A DNA stretch of 64,000 nucleotides from Acanthochlamys bracteata (Eukaryota > Streptophyta > Magnoliopsida > Pandanales > Velloziaceae): assembly GCA_019914995.1 (NCBI GenBank), contig CM034129.1, positions 9,603,725 through 9,667,724 of the forward strand, in the 5' to 3' direction. Both the position numbers and the translations under genes were made by a program. The notes below the pieces were generated by a model. The model saw nothing but the letters and a program-made list of their open reading frames with translations, ran no database searches and was not told the DNA's origin. This document shows positions 36,560 to 50,075 of this stretch, piece after piece. Each line of letters starts with the position of its first letter. The first letter of the stretch is position 1.

Positions 36560-39500
36560 TATATTTCAGTATTGGTCGTAGAATTCAGTAATCGTGAAAC
36601 TTAAGTCCCTAAAAGTTAAAATTAAACCACAAATATATTAAATGGCAATTATATTCCATGAAAGTAATGCATATTTAAAGCAGAGTAGTAATTATCAAGT
36701 ATTACACGATGATAACGAGTTGACTTTCTGTAATTTTCAAATTTTTATTTCAAGAAAGAGACTATAATTATTAGTAAATACATCTAGAATGTTATGTACG
36801 GATAGGACTTAGAATTTTTTAGGTCTATATTTGTTTATTACAAAAAATTATTCGAATATAATGTAGCTGCTTTTTTTTTTTTTTTTAACAAAACATAAGC
36901 GTAGACTTAATTCTCATAGCTAAAAATATAGCCAAATAAAAATAAATTAATAGAATAAAAAATTCTAAGTGGGAGCTTTTATCAATTTCAGATGAGGTGT
37001 TAATTAAGATAAGGGAGACAATTGCAATCATAAATAAACAACTCGAGTTAATTTTAATCCTGTCAAGTCTAATTTAATGATGTAGTATTCAATTTTTATA
37101 ATGATTTAAAAAGAAAAGATCTAATTTTGTCAAAGAAATTAGTTAAAAAATAACTATATTGATATTAAAAATATTTCATAATTAGAAGTCTATTTGTTTT
37201 CAGGAAATAATTATCGTTTGCAAAAATTTTATAAATAGTTTCATTATGAAAGTTAATACCAACTTTACAAAAATAAATCCCTTTTGTTTACTGTTTCGTT
37301 AAAACAAAAATTTTAAGAAAATTGAAGTCTAATTGACTCCCACTTTCAATTTCTTAATATATCAAAAATAAAAATTTTGAGCTTGATTAATTACGCAGTC
37401 AAATAATTTGTATGAAAATAATGTTTTAGCTCCTTTATGTGGCTACGTATTAGTTGAAATGTCAACGAAACTTAAATGAAATTATCCGTACAAATATTCA
37501 ACTTATCGTGTAAGCTCTTCTAAATAAAAACTAAATTATTTATCATTTTAAGTTTATAAATTCTAACAACTTGTAATTAATTAAGAGAGACAAATTAAAA
37601 ACACTACCAAATATAATAATTAATTTCTGAAACATATATATTAGTTTGATCGAATATAAAATTATTAGTACCAAACGCACAGGGCACAGCTATTGTTTCA
37701 TTTTAATTCTATAAGTTGTTTTTCATAATCTTGAAAATGACACAAAAAACAAAAGAATAAAACTTTAGGTCAAACTTTAAAATGATGGGTTCGTTTCGCA
37801 ATACTTATACTATTTTATTACTAATTTTTTATAAAATTTTTACATAATATTTTAAAATTTTAAAAATTAAAAATAGAAATAAATTATTGATTATATATAA
37901 TTATATTATATGGTACAATGAAATTTGTAATCTCAAAATAATTTTTTAAGATAACTTTTTATCTAGATACTTTTAACTTTTATTCTATAATTTTATAATA
38001 AACAAGTAACAGAGAAACGTTTATTTATTTGAATGAAAAAGTAAGAAATAAAATTTAGAACGAAACCCAAAAGTCAATAAAATAGAATAAAGTAAGATAA
38101 TCTAATTAAATTCTCGTCATAAGTTTGTTGAAATCGGTGAAAAATAAAAAAGAAGAAAACATTTTATTTCTTGGATAATTGCCTCTTAACTTCTGAAAGG
38201 GAATAGAATGCGGAAACAAATTCTCTTGGCCTCTGAGATGGGTTTGAGTATTTTTTAATTACTGGCATACTTATCCACACTATAAATTTAATTTTTTAAA
38301 ACAACTTTTTTAACTTAATTTTAATAAAATTAATTTATTTAAACTATTTCTAATAAAATGTTAAATAGAAAGTTTCAATTTTAAATCCCTCTTTATATAA
38401 AATTAATTTTTGATAAAATTAAATTAAATTTCGTTAATTATACAATATACGTTAGACATTATTAACTGCAATCTGTAATTCATAATACGTTTTTATAAAA
38501 TTGAAATGAATTTAAAAAAGACTATATTTTCATTCAAAACTTATTTTTTTATTATTTAAAAGAAATAAATTCGGGTTCTAACGCCGAATTTCCAAAAGAT
38601 CTTTGAAATACGAGATGTTTAAAAACATTAATTTAAACAAAACTTATTTGAAATGATAATTTTTTAAATATTTAATTTTGACTAAAAGTTTAATTAATAA
38701 TACAAAATATGACAAATATCCTTTATAAATATAAAAAAATTAATTAAAGTTTGTAATATGTTTTATTTGAAGTGATAGGCATTTAAAAAATTCTTTACTA
38801 TTCAAGAGCTACTTAGTCCTAAGAGCAATTTGAAAATGTTTGTGAATTAAAATTTTTTCAAAATAAAAAATATTTTAATTTTATTTTGATAAATAAATTT
38901 TATTGTTTTAATTTAAAAATAGTACAATATAATAAAAAATTTTATAATGTATAATATTATTATAAAAAATTATTTAAAAATATAAATTAATAAAATAAAT
39001 ATAAAAATATTTGTATAATGGAATGTCAACTGTAAAACAACTGCCGCACATCCGAGGCATGTAACGCAAAACCGGTAATCGTTTGCCCAGTCATGCAAAA
39101 TTCTGTGAAAAATTATAATAAGAAAGTTTATAAGAAAATGGAAGAGGAACTGTTGGGATAAGACGTCAATCAATGAAGGGAAGATTTGGGCTAGATCTGT
39201 TTTTATGGAGTTTTTTTTTGTTTTAACTTGAGGGAGGTGCAGACTGGAGTAGAATTTATATTTTTATTTTTTAATAAAGCTATATTTACAAAATAAGTTA
39301 GTTATAAAAAATTTCAGATTAATGATGTATTATTTTAACGAATACTTCTTTTTATAAATAAATATGTATTATAAAAATAGTTATTCCTGTATATAAAATG
39401 AATACAAATCAGAGCACAGTTAGACAAATTTTTTTAATTTCATTCTAATTTTTTAATTTATATTTTTAATAATTTTTTATAGTTCTTTATAATTTGTTTA

Positions 39501-40255
39501 AGAATAAATAAAATGTTGTTATCATGTGTTTATAACTTTTAAATAAACATATTAAAAATATATTCTATTTTGAAAAAAAAATTTAGCTATAACTATGTCT
39601 TTCTTTTCTACTCTTCTTTCAAAGAAGAATCAGATTCCAATTGACAGAAAAGAGAACAAAAATTCAATCTAAAAATCTCCGGAGAGGAAAAAAGAGATTC
39701 TGTGTTAGATAAGCCACTCACAATCTTTTTTTTTTTTTTTTTCAACCGTCACAATAATAATTGCTGATAATTTTCTTGCTTAATTAATTTTGTAACAAAA
39801 GAAAGAAGATAAGCTTCAAAAACGCACTCCCTCAATTAACAATTTATCTTAAATTAAAATTATATAAATAAATTCATTCATAACTCTTTTTTCACAAATT
39901 AAATAACTAATAAATTAAGTTAAACACTTTCACTCGTTTTTTAAGATGTGGCACTCGAAATCTCAACTATGTTTTTGACCACGAGAACTACTACGTCACA
40001 TTAATTAGATTCTTTATCACAAAAGGAAAAACATTAATATAATACACAAAAAATATAAAATAAATTCTTTATCAAATATTTTTAAAAATTAATTTTAAAC
40101 TTACTATTAATACAAAAATAATATAAAAATTTATTTTTATTAAATATTTTTCTTTTTAATTTAAAAGTTTTTAAATTCACTTTTTAAAACTTAAATTTGT
40201 CCTAAAATAAACACACTCTTAATATCGATGTTCATGCAAAGTCCAACGCTGATGA
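36560..40255. other. AT-rich gene-poor region
   Basis: About 3.7 kb of strongly AT-rich DNA with no credible coding frame. A slightly GC-richer patch at 39030-39190 has a minus-strand frame of 67 codons with no recognisable feature. Several stretches resemble the AT-rich dispersed repeats seen elsewhere. Confidence 0.55.
40055..40222 (-). repeat. Dispersed AT-rich repeat, copy 2 (inverted relative to copy 1)
   Basis: Read on the minus strand it starts aagagtgtgtttatttt and contains the ttaatagtaagttt block also seen at 5063-5270. It lies directly before the copia element. Confidence 0.4.
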
Positions 40256-40256
40256 A

Positions 40257-40261
40257 AGTAA
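40257..40261. repeat. Target-site duplication of the copia element, left copy
   Basis: agtaa, repeated at 44017-44021 directly after the right LTR. Five bases is the usual length for Ty1/copia insertions. Confidence 0.6.
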
Positions 40262-40834
40262 TGTTAAAAATTATAAAACCACTATATAAATTAGTGATTT
40301 ATTAGAATGCAATAATTTAAATATGTATTCATATTGGAATGTCAAAGATCAAAGAAGAGACGAATTATTATCCAATAAGTTGGAAAGCCAATGGTCAACG
40401 ACCTTGAAGCATTTTTTTGAAGATTGAAGACCAAAAAATTTGGACAATTAATGGAAAGATGAAAAGACAACAGTTTGGAAATTCAAGAATATCTTTGGGG
40501 CATTATATATATGAATGAGAGGCATTTGTTTGGAATAATAGAAAATAAGAAAGGAATATTCTCACATCAAGTGTGAGAGATAAAAATAAAGCATTCTAAT
40601 GAAAGTTTTTATTTAAAGTGTAACACAAGAGTGTATTGCCTTGGTTTAGTGATTTTCTAGAAGACTAGTTTGTCTCCTCATGGAATTTTTTTTGTTTTTC
40701 TCTACATAAATCTCTTGTTTTTGTGATTGTCTTGCTCTTGTCTTAATTCTCGTATTGCTTACGCAAGATTTTTTAGTGTGTTTTATATTTTCACTGCGTC
40801 TATCGACAACCGAACACACTCGCTATTTCTAATA
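40262..40834 (+). repeat. Left (5') LTR of the copia element
   Basis: Begins TGTT and ends near aata before the primer-binding site. It aligns over its whole length with 43445-44016, for example ccactatataaattagtg, ccaataagttgga and tgaatgagaggcatttgtttgg. The copies differ at many positions, so the insertion is old. Confidence 0.9.
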
Positions 40835-43444
40835 AGTAGTATCATAGCCAGATTTGTTGCAATGACAAGCAAGTACGAGATTGAAAAAAATTCAAAACTA
40901 TGGCAAGTAAGGTTGGAGATACGGATTCCTCGAATTTCCCTTACTTGTGTGGCGTAATGATAATGGTGAGGCTCTAGTGGGAGAGACAATAGTTGCTGCA
41001 TGTGACAAGTCTTGAAGTTGCTAGAGTCAGTTCCATAACAAACTTATGGCAAATGATGGAAGGGGATGCATCATCAGTAAGATACATTCAATTTTTCGTC
41101 TTACAAAAAATTTATTATCTGTAGGATAATTGGATGACCTGGACTGCAAGATTCACTGTGGAGGCGAGATCATGAAGGTCATCATGGACGGGTTAGAAAA
41201 ACCGGAGGTTAAAATGATCGACTCAAATCTGTATAAGGTATATGGGGTCACACGAGTGCAGTAGATGCTTGTGTTGCATCGGGCAATATTAGGGATATCA
41301 CGCAAGTGTGGCACTTGAAATTTGGGCACATCTCGAGACATGATTTAAAGATCCTCAATGATCGGAAGTTTCTAACGGGACTGTCCGAGATAAAATTACC
41401 GTTCTGCGAGTAGTGTGTCACCGGTGAGCATCGCAATGTGAAAGATTTAGAGATCATTTTCAGTTTAAAGACAAGCTCGACTTGTTTCACTTGGACTGGA
41501 AGTTGTATGTTTCCAATCCGAAAGAAGTCGGATGTCTTTGAGGTATTCAAATTCTTTAGAACTCCGGCGGAACTTGATTTAACAGCAGGATTAAGTCCGG
41601 AAGATGCTATGATATGCTGAAAGATGTTTGGAGTATTATTTATGGGATCTCACTGCCCATACGATTATCTTAAGCAGGGATATCATCTTTGCGAAGGATC
41701 AATTGCAAAGAGTGACTGAAGGTGATGATGTAAATGAGAAGGAGGCATCACTCCCAGCGATGACCATATCGGTACTGAAAGAGAATGATAGGAAAGACGA
41801 TCATAATATGGAGCCTGAACTAGCTAATGAGCACATGAAAGAGGATGGAGTTCCCAGGCCTACATCTCTTAGGCATTCAACTCGCAAGAGAAACACACAT
41901 GAGATGTATGAGGATTATTTTATAGAGTTATCTCAATCTGCATATTGCTTATTCACAGAAAAAGGAGAGTCATCTTTTATCAAGGAAGTGCTGGAGAGTT
42001 CAGATGCGTCTCTATAGATAGAAGCTATTCAGGAAAAGCTTGAGTCACTTCATAAAAATAGGACATGAGAGCTGATCCCTCTGGCCCAAAGTTGTAAGGC
42101 TATTGAGAATAAATTGATCTACAAGATCAAGCGAGACAGGAATGATCAATTAAGATGGTATTGTGCTTGACTGATGGTGAATGGCTACGCCCAAATAGAA
42201 GAGATCGACTTTGATGATATCTTCTCTCCAGTGGTACGTTGATAACTATTCGTGTGGTGTTAGCGCTAGTGTGCATCATCGGTTCTCCATCTTGAACAGC
42301 TCAATGTCAAAATAATATTTTTGCACGGGGAGTTTGAAGATGAGAAATATATAGTCCAGCCATAAGGCTTTGCTGTGAAAGGCATGGAGGATCTAGTTTG
42401 TGAGTTGGTCAAATCTCTTTATGAGCTTAAGCAAGTACTGTGATATTGGTATAAGAGATTTGATTCTTGTATCGGAAGCCTTGGATACAGCAAGCTGGTC
42501 TTAGACTCTTGTGTGTACATCAAGAGATTTGAGGAAATTGAGTTTGTCATCTTGCTGCTGTATGTGAATGATATGCTTGTGGCAGGTCCAAGCATGGCTC
42601 GCATTCAACAATTGAATGCTCAAATGGCTAGTGAATTCGATACCAAAAATTTGGTGCCGGCAAAGAGAATTCTGGGGATGCAGATATGGCGAATAGAGTC
42701 AATAGAGAGATTCGGTTGTCTTAGACTAGTTATCTGAGGAAAATATTGTAGCGGTTCAACATGCATGGTGGTAAGCCGATATCTATCCCGCTCTCTATTA
42801 GTTTCAAACTATTCTCTTTATTATCTCCTAGCCAGAAGTAAGAAAAAATAGAGATGTCTCGGATACCATATGCATCAGCAGTGAGAAGCCTAATGTATGA
42901 CATGATTTGCACTCAGCTGATATTGCACATACAGTGGGAGTGGTAAGTAGATTCATGGCATGTTCTGGCATTGAGCATTGGACGGCGGTGAAAAGGATCC
43001 TTTGGTATGTGAAAGAAACCTTGAATGCTGCATTGTGTTACAGAGAATCTGAATTTATTGTCAAAGAGTTTGTTGATATACAATATGAAGGTGACTTGGA
43101 TAGGAAGTTGTTTTCAGTGGGAGCATTGATATGTTCAAGATTCCTACCAAAGGGAATTTTGATTGAGGCGGTAACCCTTGACATATTTTTTATTTTGTAG
43201 ATCTCTGTATGAAACCACAATGGAGAATAGTATTGGATGTGACCGTTGTCACAAAAAATTCGAAAGGAAATTACTTCAAGATAGCAATAGAACCGGGACA
43301 AGATATGCAACGATATGAGGTAAAGAAAGTCAACTAGCATGCGTGCTAGCCCTGCTCCTCTCAGTTGTACCTATTTTCAGTGCCATCGAATTTTGACACT
43401 TATTCTTGGATTGCAATTTACAAAGTGTTTTTAAGTGAGAGATT

Positions 43445-44016
43445 TGTTTGAAATTATAAAGCCACTATATAAATTAGTGGTTCATTAGAATGTAACAAGT
43501 TAAATGAGTATTAATATTGAAATGCCAAAGATCAAGGAAGACGAATTCATCACCCAATAAGTTGGAATGCCAACGATTAAGAATTTTGAAGTATTTTTTG
43601 GAAGATGGAAGACCAAAAGACTTGAACAATTAATGGAAAGATGAAAGGACAACCGTTTGGAAGTTCAAAAGTCTCCTTTGAGTATTATATATATGAATGA
43701 GAGGCATTTGTTTGGAACAATATAAAATGAGAAAGAAATATTCTCACATCAAGTGTGAGAAATAGAAACAAAACATTATAATGAGAGTTCTCATTTAAAA
43801 TGTAACACAAGAGTGTAATTGTCTTGATTTAGTGATTTTCTAGAAAGCTAGTCTGTCTTTCCGTAGAAATTTTTTCGTTTTCTTTATATAAATCTATTTT
43901 CTTTGTGATTGTCTTGCTTTTGTCTCAATTCTCGTATTGTTTACGCAAGATTCTTGAATGTGTCTTATATTTCCGCTGCGTCTATCGATAACCGAACATA
44001 TTCGCTATTTTCAATA
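43445..44016 (+). repeat. Right (3') LTR of the copia element
   Basis: Counterpart of the left LTR, starting TGTTTG after a purine-rich stretch (aagtgagaga) that could be the polypurine tract. Confidence 0.9.
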
Positions 44017-44021
44017 AGTAA

Positions 44022-44549
44022 GAATTTGTTTACAAAGTAGTATATGATTCAGACCTGTCATAAAAAGTTGAATTAAAAAATAAATTAGTAAAATATAAAT
44101 TTACAAAATGAATTAAGAATAAATAGAAAAACTTAATCAGAACGTATTTTTAATTAAAAATAAGTTTTAAAAAATGAGTTACGAAATAGAAAACTAATGC
44201 GTAAAGAACGGTACAAATGGCACCTTGTCCTGATTTCTTCGAGAACTAGCATCCAAGTACAAATTTCATATAAGATTTAGAATAATGTTAGGTACTGTTT
44301 TGCTAAAATTCTCAATTTTTTTCTATTTAAATATTTTTATTTTTTAAATATATTTTATAATATTTAACATAATTTTTAAAATTTAAAAATCTACATTGTA
44401 AAGTTTATTATTATTTACTTTTATTAGATAAAAGATAGAGCTTACTTTAAATTTTATAAATTTTTTTTGTCAAAATACTTCTTTTTAAAATTATTCCGAT
44501 CTTGCATTCCTAACAGTTGAAATAATGTCAAAATTCCGATTATACGTGA
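44022..44549. other. AT-rich intergenic DNA
   Basis: No coding potential or repeat boundary seen apart from long A/T runs. Confidence 0.5.
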
Positions 44550-44557
44550 GTTTGTAC

Positions 44558-45116
44558 CAGGAGCGCACGATAACCAAATCCGAAACCAACCCCAAAAGAT
44601 CGGATTCAGATCAAACTTTATTTGGATTCGAATCGATTTTGGATCGATCCGAAAATAATCCGAAAAATTTAAATGAGTTCGGATCAAATTTGAGTTGACC
44701 CGAAATTAACCCATTTAATACGTATGACTATATATATAGTATATATTATTTAATAATTAGAAAATAATAGCAAAAAATTTAAATTTAATTTATATATATA
44801 ATTCTGAATTTATCTTAATTTTAACTAATTTTTATTTAATTTATAAATTCTGTCAAAATTAATATTTTTTTTAAATATATTATAATTAGTAATATATATA
44901 TATTATTATTAAAAATTAATATTTATAATTTTAATTTAATAATTTAATTATTAAATATGTCGATTCGAATTTGATCCGATTATAAATATGTTGGGTTAGG
45001 GTTGACAATTTTGACCTATATAAATAAATAGATCGGGTTAAATTTGAACAATTTTGATCTAATTATTATATAAATCGATTCCAAAACCGACTCATGAATC
45101 CATATTGTCATTCCTA
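44558..45116. mobile_element. Probable hAT-type MITE with 8-bp target-site duplication
   Basis: A 559-bp AT-rich element bounded by caggagcgcacgataacc on the left and, read inverted from the right, taggaatgacaatatgg. Both resemble hAT termini of the YAGGnNTGnCAA kind, though the match between the two ends is poor. Immediate flanks are gtttgtac (44550-44557) and gtttgtag (45117-45124), an 8-bp duplication with one mismatch, the length made by hAT transposases. Subterminal parts repeat ccgaa/cggatc words. It has no coding capacity. Confidence 0.5.
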
Positions 45117-45124
45117 GTTTGTAG

Positions 45125-46680
45125 CTAAAACTAAAGGTGTATTTTTTAAAAGAAAATGACTTTATGAAAAAGTAATTACTGAAAAAATGAATTTTTAAAA
45201 ATGATTATTAAAAAACTTATTAAAAGAGTTATTAAAAATAACTTTAGTTAAAAAAATTAGTTCCGAATGTAAAGAGTGCACTTCATATTTCAGAAGCAGA
45301 TTTTTTAAAAATTAGTTCCAAAAAAAAATTAAAGCAGATCACTTCATATTTCAAACTAATTTTTAAAAAAAGTTAGTTCCAAAAAAAAATTAAAGCCGAT
45401 CACTCTTGAATATTCAAAACATCTTACAGAGCATTATTATGTCTTCCGCACATGGGATTGATATTTCAAAAGTCATTCCCTAAAATCACTTCATATTTTT
45501 TATTAGATTTTTTATAATATTTTATATAAATTTATTTAAAATTTAATAAATATAGATATTATAAAATATTTTTATTATATAATATTACATAAAAAATAAT
45601 TTATTTTAAAATAAGATAAAAGGTATTTTTGTTTTAGAAATCTTTTTTTATAAAATATCTTACAGAGCATTGATATCTCAAACGTCATTCCCTAAAAACA
45701 CTTCATACATTTAATAAAATTTTTATAATATTTTATAAATTATTTAATATATTTAGAAAATATAAAAAATTCAATATTATAAAAGATGTTTATTATATAT
45801 TATTATTTAAGAAAAATAAAATTTATTTTTTAAAATAGAATAAAAATATTTTTATTTTAGAAATTTTTTTATAAATACTTTCAAACACAAAGCTATTTAC
45901 GAATATTTATTAAATAGAATTTTAAAATAATAATTTTTATTATATTAAAAAAATAATTAAATAAAAATAACTAATAAAATTTTATAATATACAATATTTA
46001 TTTTTAAAATTTTAAATAAATTATATAAGATATTATATATTATTTATTAAAAATGATGAATGAAACAAAATAGAGCGGAACGGTAAGCCCCTTTATTCTG
46101 TTGAGACAGTGACCTCCATTTTGGCCGCCTTGCCCTATTAAAAGCGAACGCAACAAAAAAATAAAAAACAAGATTTCAGCTTAAATTTCAGTTTAGAGTT
46201 CTGCAGTTTAAATTATTTTAAATTTCTAATGTTATATTATTAAATTTAATCATCAAACTCTATCATATATTTTAATTATTAATTTAAATTTTACTTTTTT
46301 TAAAATTTAATTTTTTATCAAATTTTATTTTTACAAAACTCAATGTCATACAATTAAACTATGCTCTAAATAAAAACAAACTAGAGGAAAAGTTAAAGAA
46401 GAATGATCACTGAAAATTGATTCGTCCGGCTTATAAAGAATAATTAAGTTCGGATGGCCTGACCTCGCTATACTGAACAGATTGAATAATCAGATCGGAT
46501 TGGTCCGGACTGACTATATCCAGCTTAGCAATCCGGCCCAATATTGTAGCATTTTTAGAAAATAATAAAAGCATACTTTTTATATATTTAGTTACTAATT
46601 TAATTATTTTTAATAATAAAATTTGAAGTAAAATAAAATTGATAAATAAAAAATAGATATATTTTTATTTAATCATACCA
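45125..46680. repeat. AT-rich DNA with small local duplications
   Basis: Contains a two-fold repeat of cacttcatatttc plus ttagttccaaaaaaaaatta at about 45285-45400. A second pair at 45425-45500 and 45655-45710 shares cttacagagcatt, gatat and cattccctaaaa. No gene seen. Confidence 0.6.
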
Positions 46681-46688
46681 AACCAATT

Positions 46689-46713
46689 CGGCCCAATTAC
46701 CCCAACAGGCCCA
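46689..46713. promoter_or_regulatory. Two site II-like GGCCCA elements
   Basis: GGCCCA occurs twice about 19 bases apart. Paired site II elements are common in promoters of plant housekeeping genes. They precede the candidate transcript to the right and are the main reason to suspect a gene there. Confidence 0.35.
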
Positions 46714-46799
46714 TTTGAAGTAGTTGGTCCGACCTGTCTTGATCTGGCTGGTCCAGTCTATCTGTATTTGTATCTTTGATATTAATATTCGACTACTGG

Positions 46800-49287
46800 A
46801 GTCCATTCATGCAAATTCTATTATTGTTTTTTTATTCTTTTTACAATATTTTTTTGGTGCAAAAGGACGCAGACGTCGCAGAGTGGGTGGTAGAAATAGA
46901 AGCAGCAGGAGATGAAGGGATTGAGTGATTGACTCCGGTCTCTGATTGTGATTTCTGTGTCTTCTTTTGTTGATTTTACTACACTTATGTTTGTCATGCA
47001 GTTCATGTAAAGGAATTTGTTTAGCTTGGTTAATACTGTAGTGGAGTGAACTTCTGTTGGGAATAATGGAGTTGATATTAAGGTGTTTGGTTTGAAGGAA
47101 TGTGAAGCGAAATTGAGTGCACTGCAGTTTCAATTTACAGAAAAGAAGGAATTGGAAGAAAGGTGGTTTGTAGGTTTTGTGGAATCTATTTTTACGTTGC
47201 TGTGTCACTGCATTTGCAATCTCGATAGATTGTGAACATTGTATGATTAATCTTTATGTTTCATATTAGAAACGTAGTTTCAGTGCGTAAATATCAGAGA
47301 AGGTGTATTTTGAAAATAAGCTTCTTGGCTTTATTTGATAGATTATTCAACAATCTATATTGGTTGGATGGTTTTTCAAAACACTGTGATTGAGATTGGT
47401 GTTAGATGAAGAGGAATGTGAACAATGATTGGAGGGTTTTTGCTGTTGGAGTGGTTGTGCGGTTAGGTAAGCTGTAGGAATTTCATAGTTCAACACCTCT
47501 TTCAGTTGAATTTGTTTAGTCTTATTTCTCTGCAGTGAATTTGGTGATATTGGAGGCAATTCGGATTTATTTCTCACTTACGAAAGATGCCGAAACGGAA
47601 GACTGACAAAGCTCATATCTTGGATAAACAGAAACATCTTGCTAGATTGAATGTCAAGGAGGGAGGAAATATCCTTCTAAAACGATAACTAACTGACTCT
47701 TAGAAGTTTGGTCTTTTTTGTTAGTTAATCATCATATGTCCTAACACTTTGCAATCCGTCAACCATAGACAGTGTATGCATCATGTCCTATTTACTGTTG
47801 AAATGAGAAGAAAGCTGCAAATCCTGCATCCACGCATATAAATGGTTCACAGCTTTGTTTATAAACTTTGTGTTGGGTCTTAGCAAAATAAATTTAGGAG
47901 GCTTGTTTCAATTCATAATAACTTGGCTCTCTACCATCTGCAAGCCATTGTCACATAGGTTTCATGTTAATCTTTGATATTTTAGTTTTGAGTTACTAAA
48001 TGAATTACTTGCATAGTTCATCATGTGTGATACAACAATTGAATTACTTTAGTATCTTGTTTATGGTTGGAGTGATGCTTGAGGGAAATGATGCTTTTAA
48101 TGATATTTCTACGACATTTGTTTGTTCACTTCTTAATATTTCTAGAATCAAAACTAAAGCATCTCTCATTTATGTAGTTGATGGTGCCCTGAGCTCTGTA
48201 GCTGCAGAGACAAATCGTCAGGTAGCCATGAATAAGGTAAGGTCCTGTGTTGCCTTTTTCTTTGTTTAAATTAATGGTGTCTTTTTGAAGGAAATAGAAT
48301 AGTTTCTGTTCAGCGACTGTTGCATACAAATAGAGACCAATTATGTATCCGCACATTTTGTGCAGATTACAGCCTAAATATTCACATATTGAGGCAGTGT
48401 AAGCAGTTCTTATAGTTTCATAAAAATAAATACATGATTTCGTTTTGCCCTTGGTTACGGATGCTCCAGTTCCTCCATGTATGTCACAGTCAAAAGGTGG
48501 TCTCGTCAAAGTAGCGATATAGGATCGGGAACAATGGTCAGCTATAACAAGTATTATTCCTCCCGTTGTCGTCCCAGTTCATAGTTCGTATGTAGCGACT
48601 ATCTTAGTGTAACACCTACTTTTTTGTTCACGGTCCTTGTTCTAGGAGTGAATGCAGATGATATTGGGTGACTGCAGCTGCTCTAGCTGTTGAGGGGAAT
48701 CAAAATAATGAATTGTTAGAATTCATGAGAAAGGCTCTACTTCCTTCTCTTTATCACAGTATAGCATGTTCAGTTTTCATTTTCGCGCCTTCTCTGTCGT
48801 ACCTCAGTGAGAAATGCAATGATTCTCCAACTTGAAACGTACTCTGAAACTGGTTTTGGGATTAAGTTTCAGTCAGATGACACTTCGGAGGGGCTGGAAT
48901 AGCAAGTCGAAGCCGTCAATGGCGAGTAATTGGTCAAGGTGACAATCTTCATCTATGTCATCCCCTTATACAGGGTGCTTTATGCTTGTAGTGGTTATTT
49001 TATAACTAGTTCGGTATGATTGAGTTTCCAGTTTACTCAATAGGTTTGCATAGACCTGTGTAACTCACTGGCCCCTTTTTATTTTTTGGATGCTCAATGG
49101 TAAGTGCCATCCTGTTATTGAGCTTTGCTTCTGGTTATCTAGGGTCCTATTGTCCAAGAGCAGTTCATATGTGGAATATCCAAGGATGCACGGAACTAAT
49201 ACATGCGACCTTTATCTCTTGAAACAGGTGGAGGACTTGTCTGCAAGGCATGTATATGAGAAACTTCTGGAGGCCGTCCAGCCCTGA
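46800..49287 (+). other. Candidate transcript or gene remnant of unknown identity
   Basis: This stretch is less AT-rich than its surroundings and has exon-like pieces on the plus strand. A short frame from ATG at 47587 begins [16 protein letters not shown] segment at about 48146-48237 (VVDGALSSVAAETNRQVAMNK) runs from an acceptor-like tttctag to a gtaagg donor. A segment after aaacag at 49228 ends VYEKLLEAVQP and a TGA at 49287. I cannot join these into one consistent frame and do not recognise the protein. It may be an unfamiliar small gene, a decayed gene or a noncoding transcript. Confidence 0.25.
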
Positions 49288-49399
49288 AGAGTTCTTTGGT
49301 TTTGAAAGGAAACCAAATAAGGAACTCGTAGGCTATTAAGTTCTGTTGTTTCAAAAGATTGTGCTGAGTGTTGTTCAATCCTCATTTTGACGGCCTTAA

Positions 49400-50075
49400 A
49401 AGGTATTGCATCGTTTTAGTTGCTATCAATTTTTCAGTTATCTTGATTCTGTTATGAGGTGATATAATCTGAATTTCCGAGCGAGAACGAAAGCTTTGCC
49501 TTCTTACTGTAATGTTGTTAATATCCGGACTTTGATAATGATGCCTATACCAATTTAAAAAAAGAAAATGTCTGAAAATGCTTTTAAAAAAAAGTTTTTA
49601 TAAAATAACTAATATTTTAAATTTTTTTGAAAAATAAATTTTTTTATTCAAAAAATAAATAAAATAAGATTGTATAATTTTTTTGTATTTTTTAATTTTT
49701 AAATTTTTTAAGAATATTATAAAATTTATTGAAAACATAAAATTAAAATTAAAATTAAAAAAATCTAAAAATTTAGTCCAACAAAAAATCTAAAGCATAT
49801 TTAGCACTTCAACTTTTCTGAACGGTTTAGAGCGTGTTTTCTTTGCCAGAAAGTTTTGAAGGATGACTTTTTAAAAAAAGAAATCATTAGAAAATAAGTT
49901 ATACAAAAAAGTTACCAAGATGTAACTTTTTTGTAAAAACAAGTCACTTTCGGATACAATGATGGAGCCACATAGTTTTCTAAAGTTAACGTAGCGATAA
50001 TTTCCCATATAATTTACATGTTGTTATCCTTGTCAATTACGTAATTCATACATCTTGTACTCGTGACGGTGGTAA
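49400..50075. other. Intergenic DNA downstream of the bHLH gene
   Basis: AT-rich, with a further occurrence of an agagcgtgttt motif at 49829. The part next to 50075 is the likely bHLH 3' UTR (minus strand). Confidence 0.5.

Larger units (their letters stand above)
40262..44016 (+). mobile_element. Degenerate Ty1/copia LTR retrotransposon
   Basis: Two direct LTRs of about 573 bp flank a 2.6-kb interior. A primer-binding-like site (tagtatcatagcc, close to the initiator Met tRNA complement) follows the left LTR at 40837. Recognisable interior pieces in order are a gag start near 40861, a GAG pre-integrase-like segment near 41270-41430 with a WHLKFGH motif, a reverse transcriptase stretch around 42290-42740 (LYELKQ, LLLYVNDM in place of the usual YVDDM), and an RNase H-side stretch at 42900-43150. 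The integrase core is largely missing. The frame is broken by many stops and shifts, so it cannot be autonomous. The interior is short for a copia element (usually about 4 kb or more), showing internal deletion. Confidence 0.9.

Noticed and set aside
44454-44687. 77-codon minus-strand frame rich in Arg, Ile and Phe
   Set aside because: It spans the end of the hAT-like element and comes from its repeated subterminal words.
46807-47208. 133-codon minus-strand frame
   Set aside because: It has a low-complexity Leu/His/Lys-rich composition and no ATG-proximal context or family resemblance.
48126-48509. 127-codon minus-strand frame
   Set aside because: It has no recognisable features and overlaps the better plus-strand exon candidate.
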